Positions 9,221 to 18,469 of a stretch of DNA of 64,000 bases are shown one piece after another (the stretch's first letter is position 1; every line of letters begins with the position of its first letter). The DNA lies in NCBI GenBank assembly GCA_016722465.1, contig JADKJC010000001.1, forward strand, positions 1,426,001 to 1,490,000, written 5' to 3'. Source of the stretch: Chitinophagaceae bacterium (GTDB lineage Bacteria; Bacteroidota; Bacteroidia; Chitinophagales; Chitinophagaceae). The translations under genes and the position numbers were made by a program. Under the pieces are notes generated by a model. It saw only the letters and a program-made list of their open reading frames with translations, was not told the DNA's origin and made no database searches.

Positions 9221-9814
9221 TTAATAACCAAGTTCTGTATCCCTGTACAATTTTTGCTCCCTGTCATACCTTCCGAGCCACCAGCCTGTTTCGGCATGCT
9301 GTATATTTATTTCTTTGGCACCGGCATCTTGTAAGAAAGCCTGTACTTCAGCATCGTTGGTTTTGTCGGTACACTCAATGACCATTACAAAAAGATCATC
9401 AGTAGCTCTTAGGTGAAAATGATGCTTTTTAACAAAGGGCGACAATTGACACAAATAACAAAATGTAAGCACCATCCCCACAGCAGCAAACAATACCGTG
9501 AGCTCAAAAGTGATCGGTATCCAGGCTGGTAATGCAAAATGTGGCTTACCCCCGATATTCAATGGCCAGTCTTTTGTAAAGATCCAGCTCATGCAGGTAA
9601 GTGCCGTGGTTGTTCCGGTAATACCATAAATAAACCCGGCAGTGTGCAGGCTTGTTTCCCTTAAGCCCATTGCATGATCAAGACCATGAACAGGAAATGG
9701 GGTATACACATCATGGATCTTGTATCCTGCCCTGCGAACTTTTTTCACAGCTGGAAACAATACTGCTTCATCATCAAAGCATCCAACAACAAATTTTTTT
9801 ATTCCTCCGGCCAT
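9221..9814 (-). CDS. actD: alternative complex III subunit ActD (DUF3341)
   Basis: A 197-residue DUF3341 protein with two membrane helices (about 64-84 and 103-125) between a soluble N-terminal domain and a short C-terminal part. The conserved segment YTPFPVHGLDHAMGL is characteristic. ActD is a structural subunit that contacts ActC/ActF; it binds no cofactor. It is 44 bp after actC, and that gap holds a small A/T-rich repeat. Confidence 0.93.
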   Translation of the reverse strand: MAGGIKKFVVGCFDDEAVLFPAVKKVRRAGYKIHDVYTPFPVHGLDHAMGLRETSLHTAGFIYGITGTTTALTCMSWIFTKDWPLNIGGKPHFALPAWIPITFELTVLFAAVGMVLTFCYLCQLSPFVKKHHFHLRATDDLFVMVIECTDKTNDAEVQAFLQDAGAKEINIQHAETGWWLGRYDREQKLYRDTELGY

Positions 9815-9820
9815 ATATGT

Positions 9821-9850
9821 GAATTCAAAATTTAAAATTCTAAATTTAAA
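9821..9850. repeat. AAATTTAAAATTC-type A/T-rich repeat
   Basis: Thirty bases between actD and actC consist of overlapping AATTTA/AATTC units that form local palindromes. No function is visible. It resembles the other low-complexity islands inside this operon. Confidence 0.55.
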
Positions 9851-9858
9851 CCTGCTCT

Positions 9859-11310
9859 TTAATGAGCATGCTCTACTTCATCAATATAAAACTTATCTGA
9901 ATCTGCTTTTTCCAGGTCTGTCATCTTACGCTTATATCCTTCTCCCGATGTTTTCAAAATAGCTTTAATTTCAGCCACTGCAATTACAGGGAAATATTTT
10001 GCAAACAGGAAGAAGCAGGTAAAGAACAAACCAAAAGTACCCAGGTAAAAACCAATCTCGTAAATAGAAGGGCTGTAGTAAGTACTCCAGGATGATGGCA
10101 GGTAATCCCTGTAAGTAGAAGTTACAATGATCACAAAACGCTCGTACCACATACCTATGTTTACAATGATACTCATAAAGAAAGTGAACACAATGTTCCT
10201 TCTGAGCTTTTTAAACCAGAACATTTGTGGAGATACCACGTTACAGAACATCATTAGCCAGTAGCTCCATCCGTACGGGCTAAAAATATTGGCCCTGTTT
10301 TCTTTGAATGTATACCATTCATAAGGGTTTTGACCGTACCAGGCAATGAACAACTCGGTGATATAAGCAATACCCACAATGGAACCCGTCAATACAATTA
10401 CTTTATTCATTGCTTCTATGTGACCAAGGGTAATATAATCTTCCAGTGCAAATACTTTTCTTAAAACGATCATCAGCGTTTGTACCATTGCAAACCCACT
10501 GAAGATGGCACCGGCCACAAAGTAAGGCGGGAAGATGGTGGTATGCCAACCAGGCACAATAGAAGTGGCAAAGTCAAAAGATACAATGGTATGCACTGAC
10601 AATACCAGCGGAGTACTTAAACCAGCCAATACTAATGACAAACTCTCGTGACGCTGCCAGTGTTTGGTACTTCCTGTCCAGCCAAAAGAAGCTACCCCAT
10701 ATAATAGTTTACGCAACTTGGTTTTAGCCCTGTCTCTTACGGTAGCCAGATCCGGCAATAAACCAGAATACCAGAACAATAAGGATACAGTGAAATAAGT
10801 TGATATCGCAAATACGTCCCACAACAATGGTGAGTTAAAGTTTACCCATAAAGGGCCACGGCTGTTGGGGTAAGGTAATACAAAGAATGCCATCCACACA
10901 CGACCCATGTGCCATATCGGGAACTGCCCGGCACACATTACCGCAAAAATCGTCATCGCTTCAGCCGCACGGTTCACACCTGTTCTCCATCCCTGCCGGA
11001 ATAACAAAAGGATCGCCGAGATCAATGTTCCGGCATGACCAATACCTACCCACCATACGAAGTTGGTAATATCCCAACCCCATCCGATGGTTTTGTTAAG
11101 GTTCCACTGACCGATACCGTAGGTTACCTCCCGGTAAATACTATACACACCAAACAGCAATAAAGCAACACTGATATAAAAACCAATATACCATAAGCGG
11201 CTTGGCTTCATCTCAATGGGGCGTATAATGTCTTCCGTTATCTGGTGATAGTCTTTATTACCATCTACCAGCGGTTCCCTGATCTGTGATTCGTACTTTA
11301 ATAATGACAT
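9859..11310 (-). CDS. actC: alternative complex III quinone-binding membrane subunit ActC (NrfD/PsrC family)
   Basis: A 483-residue NrfD-like integral membrane protein with about ten helices. It is the subunit that oxidises menaquinol and passes electrons to the iron-sulfur clusters of ActB. Typical segments include FVWWVGIGHAGTLISAILLLFRQ and the HTIVSFDFATSIVPGWH stretch. It is encoded directly after actB, 93 bp downstream, with an A/T-rich repeat in between. Confidence 0.95.
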   Translation of the reverse strand: MSLLKYESQIREPLVDGNKDYHQITEDIIRPIEMKPSRLWYIGFYISVALLLFGVYSIYREVTYGIGQWNLNKTIGWGWDITNFVWWVGIGHAGTLISAILLLFRQGWRTGVNRAAEAMTIFAVMCAGQFPIWHMGRVWMAFFVLPYPNSRGPLWVNFNSPLLWDVFAISTYFTVSLLFWYSGLLPDLATVRDRAKTKLRKLLYGVASFGWTGSTKHWQRHESLSLVLAGLSTPLVLSVHTIVSFDFATSIVPGWHTTIFPPYFVAGAIFSGFAMVQTLMIVLRKVFALEDYITLGHIEAMNKVIVLTGSIVGIAYITELFIAWYGQNPYEWYTFKENRANIFSPYGWSYWLMMFCNVVSPQMFWFKKLRRNIVFTFFMSIIVNIGMWYERFVIIVTSTYRDYLPSSWSTYYSPSIYEIGFYLGTFGLFFTCFFLFAKYFPVIAVAEIKAILKTSGEGYKRKMTDLEKADSDKFYIDEVEHAH

Positions 11311-11402
11311 ATCTTTTTAAAGTTAAAAGTGAAAAGTAAAAAGAATGAATACCAGGATTACCCTTTTTGCCTTTTACTTTTTATTTTTTAATTTTTACTT
11401 TA
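11311..11402. repeat. AAAAGT/ACTTTT low-complexity inverted repeats
   Basis: Between actB and actC, an A-rich run of AAAAGT-like units (about 11318-11341) faces a T-rich run of ACTTTT units (about 11372-11400). They could fold into an imperfect hairpin in the operon transcript. This is an intergenic repeat, not a clear terminator, since the operon continues. Confidence 0.5.
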
Positions 11403-11403
11403 T

Positions 11404-14400
11404 TTATCCGTGTGCTTTATCAGCATTTTTTCCCGCTTTCTTTTCAACGTTCCCGCCGCCTTCTTCCTCTTTTTCATTGGTAACATGCCTGCCTGTATTC
11501 TTAACTTTAGCCAGGTAACTTACGTTCGGTAATACGTGCAGTTGCTCCAATACATAGAAGGTACGGTGCTTCTGTTCAATATTCCTGATCTTGTAAACAT
11601 CACTCTCTTTATCGTTCACATTACCAAAGCTGATGGCATGTGTAGGACAGGCCTGCATACAAGCCGTTTTTACATTACGGATCAAAGATGGGTCTTCTGC
11701 CTTTTTAGCAATGAGTTTGTTTTCCTGCAGGCGCTGTACGCAGAAAGAACATTTTTCAATTACACCTCTTGAACGAACCGTAACATCAGGATTTAATACC
11801 ATCCTTGTCAGTTCATCGTTCATTTGTGTTGTTACATCATCCAGGTCAATACCCAATAATGGATTCTGGTTATCTTCAAAGCTATCAGAACCGTTATAAT
11901 CCAGCCAGTTAAAACGACGTACTTTGAAAGGACAGTTGTTGGCACAATACCTTGTACCGATACAACGGTTATAGGTCATCTGATTTAACCCTTCACTGCT
12001 GTGGTTGGTTGCTGCAACCGGGCAAACATTCTCACAGGGAGCGTTGTCGCAGTGCTGACACATCATTGGCTGAAACACCACATCAGGATTGCTGATGTCG
12101 CCGGTGAAATACCGGTCGATACGCAACCAGTGCATTTCATGCGCCCTTATTACCTGCGTTTTACCAACAACCGCTACGTTATTTTCAGCAGTACATGCTA
12201 CCACACAGGCACTGCAACCAGTACAGGTGTTAAGGTCTATATTCATACCCCACTTGGCACCCGGCTTTACAAAGTCAGGATAAATGGTGGCATCTTTTCT
12301 AAAATCTTCGCCATTAGAAGCTTCTGTCAACATCTCTCTTTCATGCGTTGCTTCAGCAAGCACCTGCTTGGGATCAGCGACAAATCTGGCCAGGCTTGTT
12401 TCATAGATCACCGGCCTGTTTTCTGAAGAGCCATGCACCTGTGTTTGAGCAAGGGCATAAGCTTCTTTATCAGATTTGGTAATTTTTACATTTTGTACCG
12501 CAGAATACCTGAAGCTGGTACCATCAAAACTTACCAAAGGATAAGCATTCGCACCTGCTTTGTTAGCAGACTGTCCAATGTAGTCCCTCGTTTTTTCAGG
12601 ATCGCTGCTTTGCCTTCCATAACCCAATGCAACTGCGATAACATTTGGATGAACGCCAGGGATGATCAACGCTGGTAATGATATTTCTTTACCATTGGCA
12701 TTGATTGTTATCACTGGTTTTTCCGGTGTTACCTCATAGCGGTCACCGTCACGTTGGCTTCCCAATACATCAATACCCAAAATGGTTTTTGCCAGTGCCG
12801 GGCTTATCATTGCGTAGTTATCCCAGGTCACTTTTGTAATAGGATCCGGTAATTCCTGCAACCATGGATTATTTGCCTGGCTGCCACTTCCCATTCCTAC
12901 TTTCTGGTAAATCACCACTTCATATTCACTTCCCTTAACTGCGGTGACTTTTGTAACCGCTTCGGCCAGTTTTGCATTGCTGAACGTTGCACCAGCGGCA
13001 GCAATGGGTATAGATGGTTCTATTACACCAACCTGTAATGCCTGGTAGTAAGCTTCTGCTGTACCTAATTTCTTAGTCCAGAAATCTTTGAAATAAGTTT
13101 CATAATCCATCGCATTACCAGCCCACTTTAATAAAGCAGTTTGGAAAGCCCTTGTTTTAAACAAAGGATTGATGGTTGGCTGTATCAGGCTGTAGTATCC
13201 GGTTTTTGCTTCTGCATCGCCCCAGCTTTCCAGCCAGTTGTTTGCAGGTGTGCTGTATTTACAGAATTCTGTTGTTTCATCCATACTGGCATTGAAAGAT
13301 ATGCTTAGTGGCACTTTTTTCAATCCATCGGTAAATTTCTTGCTGTCATAATACGTATAAGCAGGGTTGGCCCCATAAATCAGCACTGCTCCAACGGCTC
13401 CGCTGTTCATATCGTTCACCAGTGTATTAAAATCAGTATCAATACCCTGGCGATAGTTTGAGGTAACGGCCCAGTTGATTGTTTTACCATTAGCGCCAAT
13501 GGCTTCATTAATGGCGTTGACAATAATCTGCTGGTTAACATCATTGCTGCCGCTAACTACCAATGCATTTCCAGCAGCTACCTTTAATTTTTCAGCAGCC
13601 AGCTTAATGCCTTCGTTTAATTTTTTATCTGTAAAAGTTGCTGCTGTTCCGTTCAGTGCATTTAACAGTGCTGCTGCAACAGCTCCTTTTTCTGAAGGTT
13701 TGTGCGTAAAGCGGTCATCCGCATTGCTACCTGTTAAACTCAGGCTGCTTTCAAACTGAATGTGTTGGCTCATTTCTGGCTTTTCAGCTGAAACCTTCCT
13801 GTTTTTTGAATATTGATTGGCAAATTCCACGGGGCTCAACCAGGTGCCTAAGAAATCAGCAGCAAGGCTCACGATTACTTTTGCATTATCAAAATGATAA
13901 GAAGGAATGGCCCTTTTACCATAACAGGCTTCATTGGCAAGCAACATACCACTGTAGCTGATCGCATCGTATTGTACGTGACGGCTACCAGGGTACTTCC
14001 CTAAAAACTCTGAAATAATCTGAGCAGTAGATGGTGAGTTGAGCGTTGAAGTAAGTAACACAACAGGTTTGCCTGAAAGTGCTGCCAACTTTTCTACTAT
14101 TGTTTTATCCAGTATATCAAATGTGGGGATTTCTTTAAACTCCTTTCCATCCTGCTGAGTTGGGTAACGCAGCCTTGTTACATCATACAAATCAAGCACA
14201 GAAGCCTGTACACTTGCACTGGTACCACCATTTGTAATGGTTGATTTTTCGTTACCTTCTATTTTGATGGGGCGACCGTCTCTTTGTTTTACAATTACCG
14301 GTATCACATCGCCTTCGCTAACATAAGTAGATGCATAATAATTAGCAACACCAGGAACAAGTGATTCTGGTTTTTGAAGATAAGGAACCACTTTTCGTAC

Positions 14401-14613
14401 CGGCATTTCGCAACTGGCAGCCAAAGTAGCTGCAGCAGTGCTAAAACCTAAATATTTCAGGAAATCCCTTCTTGGGCTTTTGGCATCCAGCAGCCCCTTG
14501 TCATCAAGATCTTCCAGTGGCAGCAATTGCTCCTGGAACTCGTTCTCTGCCTTTTGCTGAAAAGACCCAGATTGATTTAATTCTCCAAAACTTTGCCAGT
14601 ACTTTTTTTCCAT
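11404..14613 (-). CDS. actB: alternative complex III iron-sulfur subunit ActB (molybdopterin-oxidoreductase-like)
   Basis: About 1069 residues. A twin-arginine motif SPRRDFLKYLGF near residues 47-58 marks Tat export. A large molybdopterin-oxidoreductase-like domain follows, then a ferredoxin-like domain with four Cys motifs: CTGCSACVVAC, CQHCDNAPCENVC, CIGTRYCANNC and CSFC ... CMQAC. In ACIII the former enzyme domain has no molybdenum; the clusters conduct electrons from ActC to ActA. I chose ATG at 14613 (MEKKYWQSFGELN); an in-frame ATG at 14661 adds 16 residues without similarity to Tat proteins. Confidence 0.96.
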   Translation of the reverse strand: MEKKYWQSFGELNQSGSFQQKAENEFQEQLLPLEDLDDKGLLDAKSPRRDFLKYLGFSTAAATLAASCEMPVRKVVPYLQKPESLVPGVANYYASTYVSEGDVIPVIVKQRDGRPIKIEGNEKSTITNGGTSASVQASVLDLYDVTRLRYPTQQDGKEFKEIPTFDILDKTIVEKLAALSGKPVVLLTSTLNSPSTAQIISEFLGKYPGSRHVQYDAISYSGMLLANEACYGKRAIPSYHFDNAKVIVSLAADFLGTWLSPVEFANQYSKNRKVSAEKPEMSQHIQFESSLSLTGSNADDRFTHKPSEKGAVAAALLNALNGTAATFTDKKLNEGIKLAAEKLKVAAGNALVVSGSNDVNQQIIVNAINEAIGANGKTINWAVTSNYRQGIDTDFNTLVNDMNSGAVGAVLIYGANPAYTYYDSKKFTDGLKKVPLSISFNASMDETTEFCKYSTPANNWLESWGDAEAKTGYYSLIQPTINPLFKTRAFQTALLKWAGNAMDYETYFKDFWTKKLGTAEAYYQALQVGVIEPSIPIAAAGATFSNAKLAEAVTKVTAVKGSEYEVVIYQKVGMGSGSQANNPWLQELPDPITKVTWDNYAMISPALAKTILGIDVLGSQRDGDRYEVTPEKPVITINANGKEISLPALIIPGVHPNVIAVALGYGRQSSDPEKTRDYIGQSANKAGANAYPLVSFDGTSFRYSAVQNVKITKSDKEAYALAQTQVHGSSENRPVIYETSLARFVADPKQVLAEATHEREMLTEASNGEDFRKDATIYPDFVKPGAKWGMNIDLNTCTGCSACVVACTAENNVAVVGKTQVIRAHEMHWLRIDRYFTGDISNPDVVFQPMMCQHCDNAPCENVCPVAATNHSSEGLNQMTYNRCIGTRYCANNCPFKVRRFNWLDYNGSDSFEDNQNPLLGIDLDDVTTQMNDELTRMVLNPDVTVRSRGVIEKCSFCVQRLQENKLIAKKAEDPSLIRNVKTACMQACPTHAISFGNVNDKESDVYKIRNIEQKHRTFYVLEQLHVLPNVSYLAKVKNTGRHVTNEKEEEGGGNVEKKAGKNADKAHG

Positions 14614-14693
14614 ATTCTTTATAATGTGCTGATATGCAAATTCAATTTTAAAACCGTTCAATTAGCAGCTTTACATATTGGCTAATTGGTATT

Positions 14694-15944
14694 TTAATAG
14701 TGACATTTTTGACATTCTGTTCCACCGATCTTTTCAACCGTTACACTGTCCATTTTGCCATTCTTGATATCGTTGTGGAACTTCTCGTAAATGCTGTAGA
14801 ATTTGTTGCCTTCGCCTGTTTCTTTGTTGTAGAAATCAACTTTACTTTCCCTATGGCAATTGATACACCAGCCCATACTTAAATCGCTGAACTGTTTTAC
14901 TTCACCCATTTCCTGTATAGGCCCATGGCAGGTTTGACAGTTTTGCTTTCCTACTTTTATATGCTGGCTATGGTTAAAATAAACATGATCGGGTAGGTTG
15001 TGAATCTTAACCCATTCTATCGGTGTACCTGGTTTATCGTAAGTTCTTGTGACAGGATTCCATCCTGCATAAGAATACAGTTTTTGAATCTCTGCAGTAC
15101 CATTTACCGGGGTTCCATCCTCACGAACAAGTACATCTACTCCTTTATATTCTTTCACCGCTTTGTGGCAGTTCATACAAACATTTACAGAGGGAATATT
15201 TGAGTACTTGCTGTCTTGTGCACCACTGTGGCAGTATAAGCAGTTAATCTGGTTAGTACCGGCATGTACCTTATGTGAATAGTAAATGGGTTGTTGTGGT
15301 TGGTAATTTTTCATGCGGCCCAGGCCAATTGCGGCGTTGATGGTTTTGTAACCGCCAAAACAGAACAAAGCGATAACACCAGTCATCAGGTATACTTTGT
15401 TTTTGTAGAACGGTACAGGCTCGGCCCTTAAAACACCATCTTTTTCATCGGAAAGTTTACGAAGGCTACTGTTTACCTGTAATAATATCAATGCTACTAA
15501 AGCAAGAATTAAAGTGAGGATACCGAATAATAGAGAATTATCTTCTGCCGGGGCACCAGCAGCACCACCGCCACCGGGAGGCGGAGGAGGAGTATAAGCA
15601 TCTGCCCAATCCAAAATAGCTTTAATGTCTTCCTTGGGCAGGTCAAATTTCGACATGATGACATTGTTATACTTCGCTTTCAGCGCCTTTGCGTAAGGAT
15701 CTGTTTCGACCATTGCAGTGGTGTTATTCACCCATTTATAAGCCCACTCAGGATTGGGCTCTCTTTTTCTTGAACCCTTTAACATAGGGCCGGTTCCATC
15801 TTCGTCGGGCTTATGACAACTGGCACAGTTTGCTTTATATAAGGCTTCGCCATCGGCTGCCAATACATTATTTGAAAAAGAAACTAATGCAATAAGAAGT
15901 AAACTAGCAAATGCGGTTTTTAAGATTTTTCTATAGCGACTCAT
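14694..15944 (-). CDS. actA: alternative complex III multihaem cytochrome c subunit ActA (six haem sites)
   Basis: A 416-residue first subunit of the act operon. After a signal peptide, a monohaem cytochrome c domain (CASCH, 40-44) is followed by a Pro/Gly-rich linker, a membrane helix (about 137-160), a second helix (about 185-205) and five further haem sites CLYCH, CMNCH, CQTCH (336-340), CINCH (360-364) and CQKCH (411-415). The five C-terminal sites match the pentahaem ActA family. The N-terminal monohaem domain is an additional carrier. Promoter candidate at 15992-16024. Confidence 0.95.
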   Translation of the reverse strand: MSRYRKILKTAFASLLLIALVSFSNNVLAADGEALYKANCASCHKPDEDGTGPMLKGSRKREPNPEWAYKWVNNTTAMVETDPYAKALKAKYNNVIMSKFDLPKEDIKAILDWADAYTPPPPPGGGGAAGAPAEDNSLLFGILTLILALVALILLQVNSSLRKLSDEKDGVLRAEPVPFYKNKVYLMTGVIALFCFGGYKTINAAIGLGRMKNYQPQQPIYYSHKVHAGTNQINCLYCHSGAQDSKYSNIPSVNVCMNCHKAVKEYKGVDVLVREDGTPVNGTAEIQKLYSYAGWNPVTRTYDKPGTPIEWVKIHNLPDHVYFNHSQHIKVGKQNCQTCHGPIQEMGEVKQFSDLSMGWCINCHRESKVDFYNKETGEGNKFYSIYEKFHNDIKNGKMDSVTVEKIGGTECQKCHY

Positions 15945-15991
15945 ACAGTTTGTTAAGGATGATGGTGTGGAAAAATACCCTTACCCGGCTG

Positions 15992-16024
15992 CAAAAATAA
16001 GTATGTATGTTCACAAAATATCAA
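15992..16024 (-). promoter_or_regulatory. candidate promoter of the act-cox operon
   Basis: On the minus strand, a perfect -7 box TATTTTTG (15992-15999) is preceded, 22 bp further upstream, by TTG (16022-16024). This fits the Bacteroidota sigma-ABfr consensus TTG-N17-23-TAnnTTTG. It would give a leader of about 40 nt before actA. A/T-rich DNA makes chance matches possible. Confidence 0.38.
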
Positions 16025-16181
16025 CATTGCAAAAAAAATTTTTCCCTTGTCCAGCCTGATTTTCAGCCGATTGTTGCATCTTGTATAACCCTTTTGTCAT
16101 GTTTTTGTAAACAGAATACAGGTTGTTGGTTATTGAGTACTTTTGCGGTCTTTTCTAAAAAAAATCCTTCATTTTTGCGGC

Positions 16182-17039
16182 ATGTTTAACAAACTGAAAC
16201 AGCGCTGGAGGGTAAATGAACTGCAATTGCTTTTAATAATCAGCACTTTCGCACTTGGTGGGAGTCTTTGTGGTTACCTGGGGAAAAAAATATTATCATT
16301 TACAGATTTAGAAAAGGGTATACTTTGGGTTGGTATATATATAATACTTGTAAGCTTATTGTGGCCAATTTGTGTATTGCTGATCAGTATCCCTTTTGGC
16401 CAGTTTAATTTCTTTAAAAATTACCTGGTAAAAATAGGGCAGCGGATTACAGGAAAGAACCATCCGGCTACCAGGATTGCCATATTTGCCAGCGGGGCAG
16501 GCAGCAATGCCCACAAAATAATTGAAACTTTTAAAAGCAGTTCATCCGTAAAAATTGCCCTTATAGTGTGCAACAAGAAGGGAGCCGGTGTTTTGTCCAT
16601 TGCTGCAAAAGAAAAAATCCCCACCCTTCTTATTGAAAAGAAACGATTTTATGAAGGGGATGCCTATCTCCAGGAACTAAGCCGGCACCAAATAGATTTT
16701 ATTGTGTTGGCAGGTTTTTTATGGCAGGTTCCGCTTGCACTGATCAGTCAATATCCAAACAATATCATTAACATTCACCCGGCACTATTGCCCAAATATG
16801 GGGGCAAGGGCATGTACGGCGCTAAAGTGCATGAAGCTGTTATTGCTGCCAACGAAAAAGAAAGCGGCATCACTATCCATTATGTTGATGAGATCTATGA
16901 TCATGGCAATATTATATTCCAGGGTACCTGTAGGGTAGATGAAAATGACACCCCTGAAATACTGGCTCAAAAAATTCATATACTAGAGCACAGGCACTAT
17001 CCAGAGGTAATAGCACGACTGCTGCAAATACCAAAATAG
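16182..17039 (+). CDS. purN: DUF6787-PurN fusion: membrane domain plus phosphoribosylglycinamide formyltransferase
   Basis: A 285-residue two-part protein. Residues 1-92 form a two-helix membrane domain that looks like DUF6787 (RWRVNELQLLLIISTFALGG, then LLWPICVLLISIPFGQF). Residues 95-285 form a full PurN transformylase: ASGAGSNAHKII for phosphoribosyl binding, the catalytic NIHPALLPKYGGKGMYG (Asn, His) and ITIHYVDEIYDHG (Asp). PurN converts GAR to formyl-GAR in purine synthesis with 10-formyl-THF. ATG at 16182 begins the membrane domain; there is no ATG at the PurN border, so the fusion is real in this sequence. Confidence 0.9.
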   Translation: MFNKLKQRWRVNELQLLLIISTFALGGSLCGYLGKKILSFTDLEKGILWVGIYIILVSLLWPICVLLISIPFGQFNFFKNYLVKIGQRITGKNHPATRIAIFASGAGSNAHKIIETFKSSSSVKIALIVCNKKGAGVLSIAAKEKIPTLLIEKKRFYEGDAYLQELSRHQIDFIVLAGFLWQVPLALISQYPNNIINIHPALLPKYGGKGMYGAKVHEAVIAANEKESGITIHYVDEIYDHGNIIFQGTCRVDENDTPEILAQKIHILEHRHYPEVIARLLQIPK

Positions 17040-17111
17040 TAGTTAAAATAACCGACGCTTTTTAATTAACAGGATTTGTTACCTAATATTGCTTCCTACA
17101 ACTGATAATAC

Positions 17112-18086
17112 TTGGGGTTTCTTTACAAAATATTTTTTACAGCTGTTTCACTGATGGTTTTTGCCACTATTGCCAAAAGCCAGTTAACCGTTACCGGAAC
17201 TGTTTATGACTCTACTAAAATAATCCCCGTAAAAGATGTATTGATAAAAAGCAGCAGCGGCACCAGCACCACTACCGACTCCAATGGACGCTACACGATC
17301 GTTACTTCAGATAAAGATTCTCTCACTTTTACTTACCATGGTAAACCAACGGCCAAGTTTGCCGTAAAACAGATACCCAATATTGGCGGGTTCGATATTT
17401 CATTGCATATAAGAGTGCCCGAAAAATTCAAAACACTAAAAGAAGTAAAAGTATACGCTAAAAACTACCGGCAAGATTCAATAGAGAACAGGGAGGCATA
17501 CGCAAAGATATTCAAATACCAAAAGCCAGGGATCACCTTAACCAGTGATTCCTACACCGGCGCTGCAGGAGCTGATCTGAACGAGCTAATCAATGTATTT
17601 CGATTTAAGAGAAACCGCCAGCTAAAGAAAATGCAGGAGCGCCTGATGGAACAAGAGGAGGAGAATTACATTAACTACCGCTTTAATAAAACTACCGTAA
17701 GAAGGATAACCAATCTTCAAGGACAATACCTGGATGAATTTATGAAGGAATTCAGGCCCGGGTTTGAGTTTACGCAACAAAGCAGTGTGGTTGAATTCTA
17801 TCAGTACATCCTCAATGCATCTTATGAATTTAAGCTGAATAAAGAAAAGGAAAAATACATCAGCTACCGGTTCAATAAAGAAAATGTAACACTAATCACG
17901 GGGTTGCTGGATATGGAGCTGGATGATTTTATGAGGAAATACCGGCCGGGCTATGAGTTTACACTTAACAGCAGTGCGGAAGAGTTTTATCATTATATAC
18001 AGAATGCGTTCAACCAATTTAAGAGTGAACAACTGCAAAAGCAGAAAGCCCATGATAGTTTACTGAAGCATCGGGCACAATATTAA
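17112..18086 (+). CDS. secreted protein with carboxypeptidase-regulatory-like domain and internal duplication
   Basis: A 324-residue exported protein starting with TTG at 17112; the next ATG (17154) would cut into the signal peptide. Residues 24-105 look like a CarbopepD_reg/CNA-B type beta-sandwich (VTGTVYDSTKIIPVKDVLI). Residues 186-241 and 249-304 are two 56-residue copies, 32 of 56 identical, each built around YRFNK and RPGxEFT. I do not recognise a function. Similar N-terminal domains occur on Bacteroidota envelope proteins. It ends in a strong bidirectional terminator. Confidence 0.75.
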   Translation: MGFLYKIFFTAVSLMVFATIAKSQLTVTGTVYDSTKIIPVKDVLIKSSSGTSTTTDSNGRYTIVTSDKDSLTFTYHGKPTAKFAVKQIPNIGGFDISLHIRVPEKFKTLKEVKVYAKNYRQDSIENREAYAKIFKYQKPGITLTSDSYTGAAGADLNELINVFRFKRNRQLKKMQERLMEQEEENYINYRFNKTTVRRITNLQGQYLDEFMKEFRPGFEFTQQSSVVEFYQYILNASYEFKLNKEKEKYISYRFNKENVTLITGLLDMELDDFMRKYRPGYEFTLNSSAEEFYHYIQNAFNQFKSEQLQKQKAHDSLLKHRAQY

Positions 18087-18120
18087 AAAAGGGGCTTAGA
18101 TAGAAATCTTGCCCCGTTTT
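18085..18120. terminator. bidirectional hairpin terminator after the 17112 gene
   Basis: An A-run (18085-18090) precedes stem GGGGC (18091-18095) / GCCCC (18111-18115) with an inner AGAT/ATCT pairing, followed by T4. It can stop transcription from either side and lies immediately after the TAA of the upstream gene. It directly adjoins the left arm of the inverted repeat. Confidence 0.7.
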
Positions 18121-18469
18121 AAATCCATATCCTTTGAAAAACCATTTTACATACGTTGAAAACTTTCATTTGGTTTATTCTCCTGAAAAATATTTTCGTT
18201 TATTTTTATAAAAGGCGGTGTTTTTATCCAGGTCACCCTGTTACTCAGGTGGTTACTATTAAAAATACCTGGGAACTAAGTGGTGAATGAGGGGAAAAAT
18301 ATTCACAATCGCAACAGGACGGCAGCAGTATTACAATTGCATTCTAAGGTTCTACAGAGCAGAAAGCCTTATATTAAAGTTGGTCTGTAAAACGCTATCA
18401 CTATCATAATATGATTAATCAGGCGGCGTTAATAGCTTGGTTTTTCAAAGGATATGGATTTAAAACGGG
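18113..18469. repeat. gene-free element bounded by 32 bp perfect inverted repeats
   Basis: Bases 18113-18144 and 18438-18469 are exact reverse complements (32/32). Outside each arm sits a hairpin with a shared loop core ATAGAAAT but different, compensated stem bases. The 293 bp between the arms hold no credible reading frame. A related copy of one arm (22 of 26 core bases) follows another hairpin at 20310-20335. The structure looks like a MITE or other palindromic repeat; I do not recognise the family. The remainder of the gap (18497-18728) shows only a 14 bp palindrome at 18606-18619. Confidence 0.75.

Noticed and set aside
16138..16145. TACTTTTG as promoter of the DUF6787-purN gene
   Set aside because: The -7 match is perfect but no TTG lies 17-23 bp upstream, so it is not listed as a feature.
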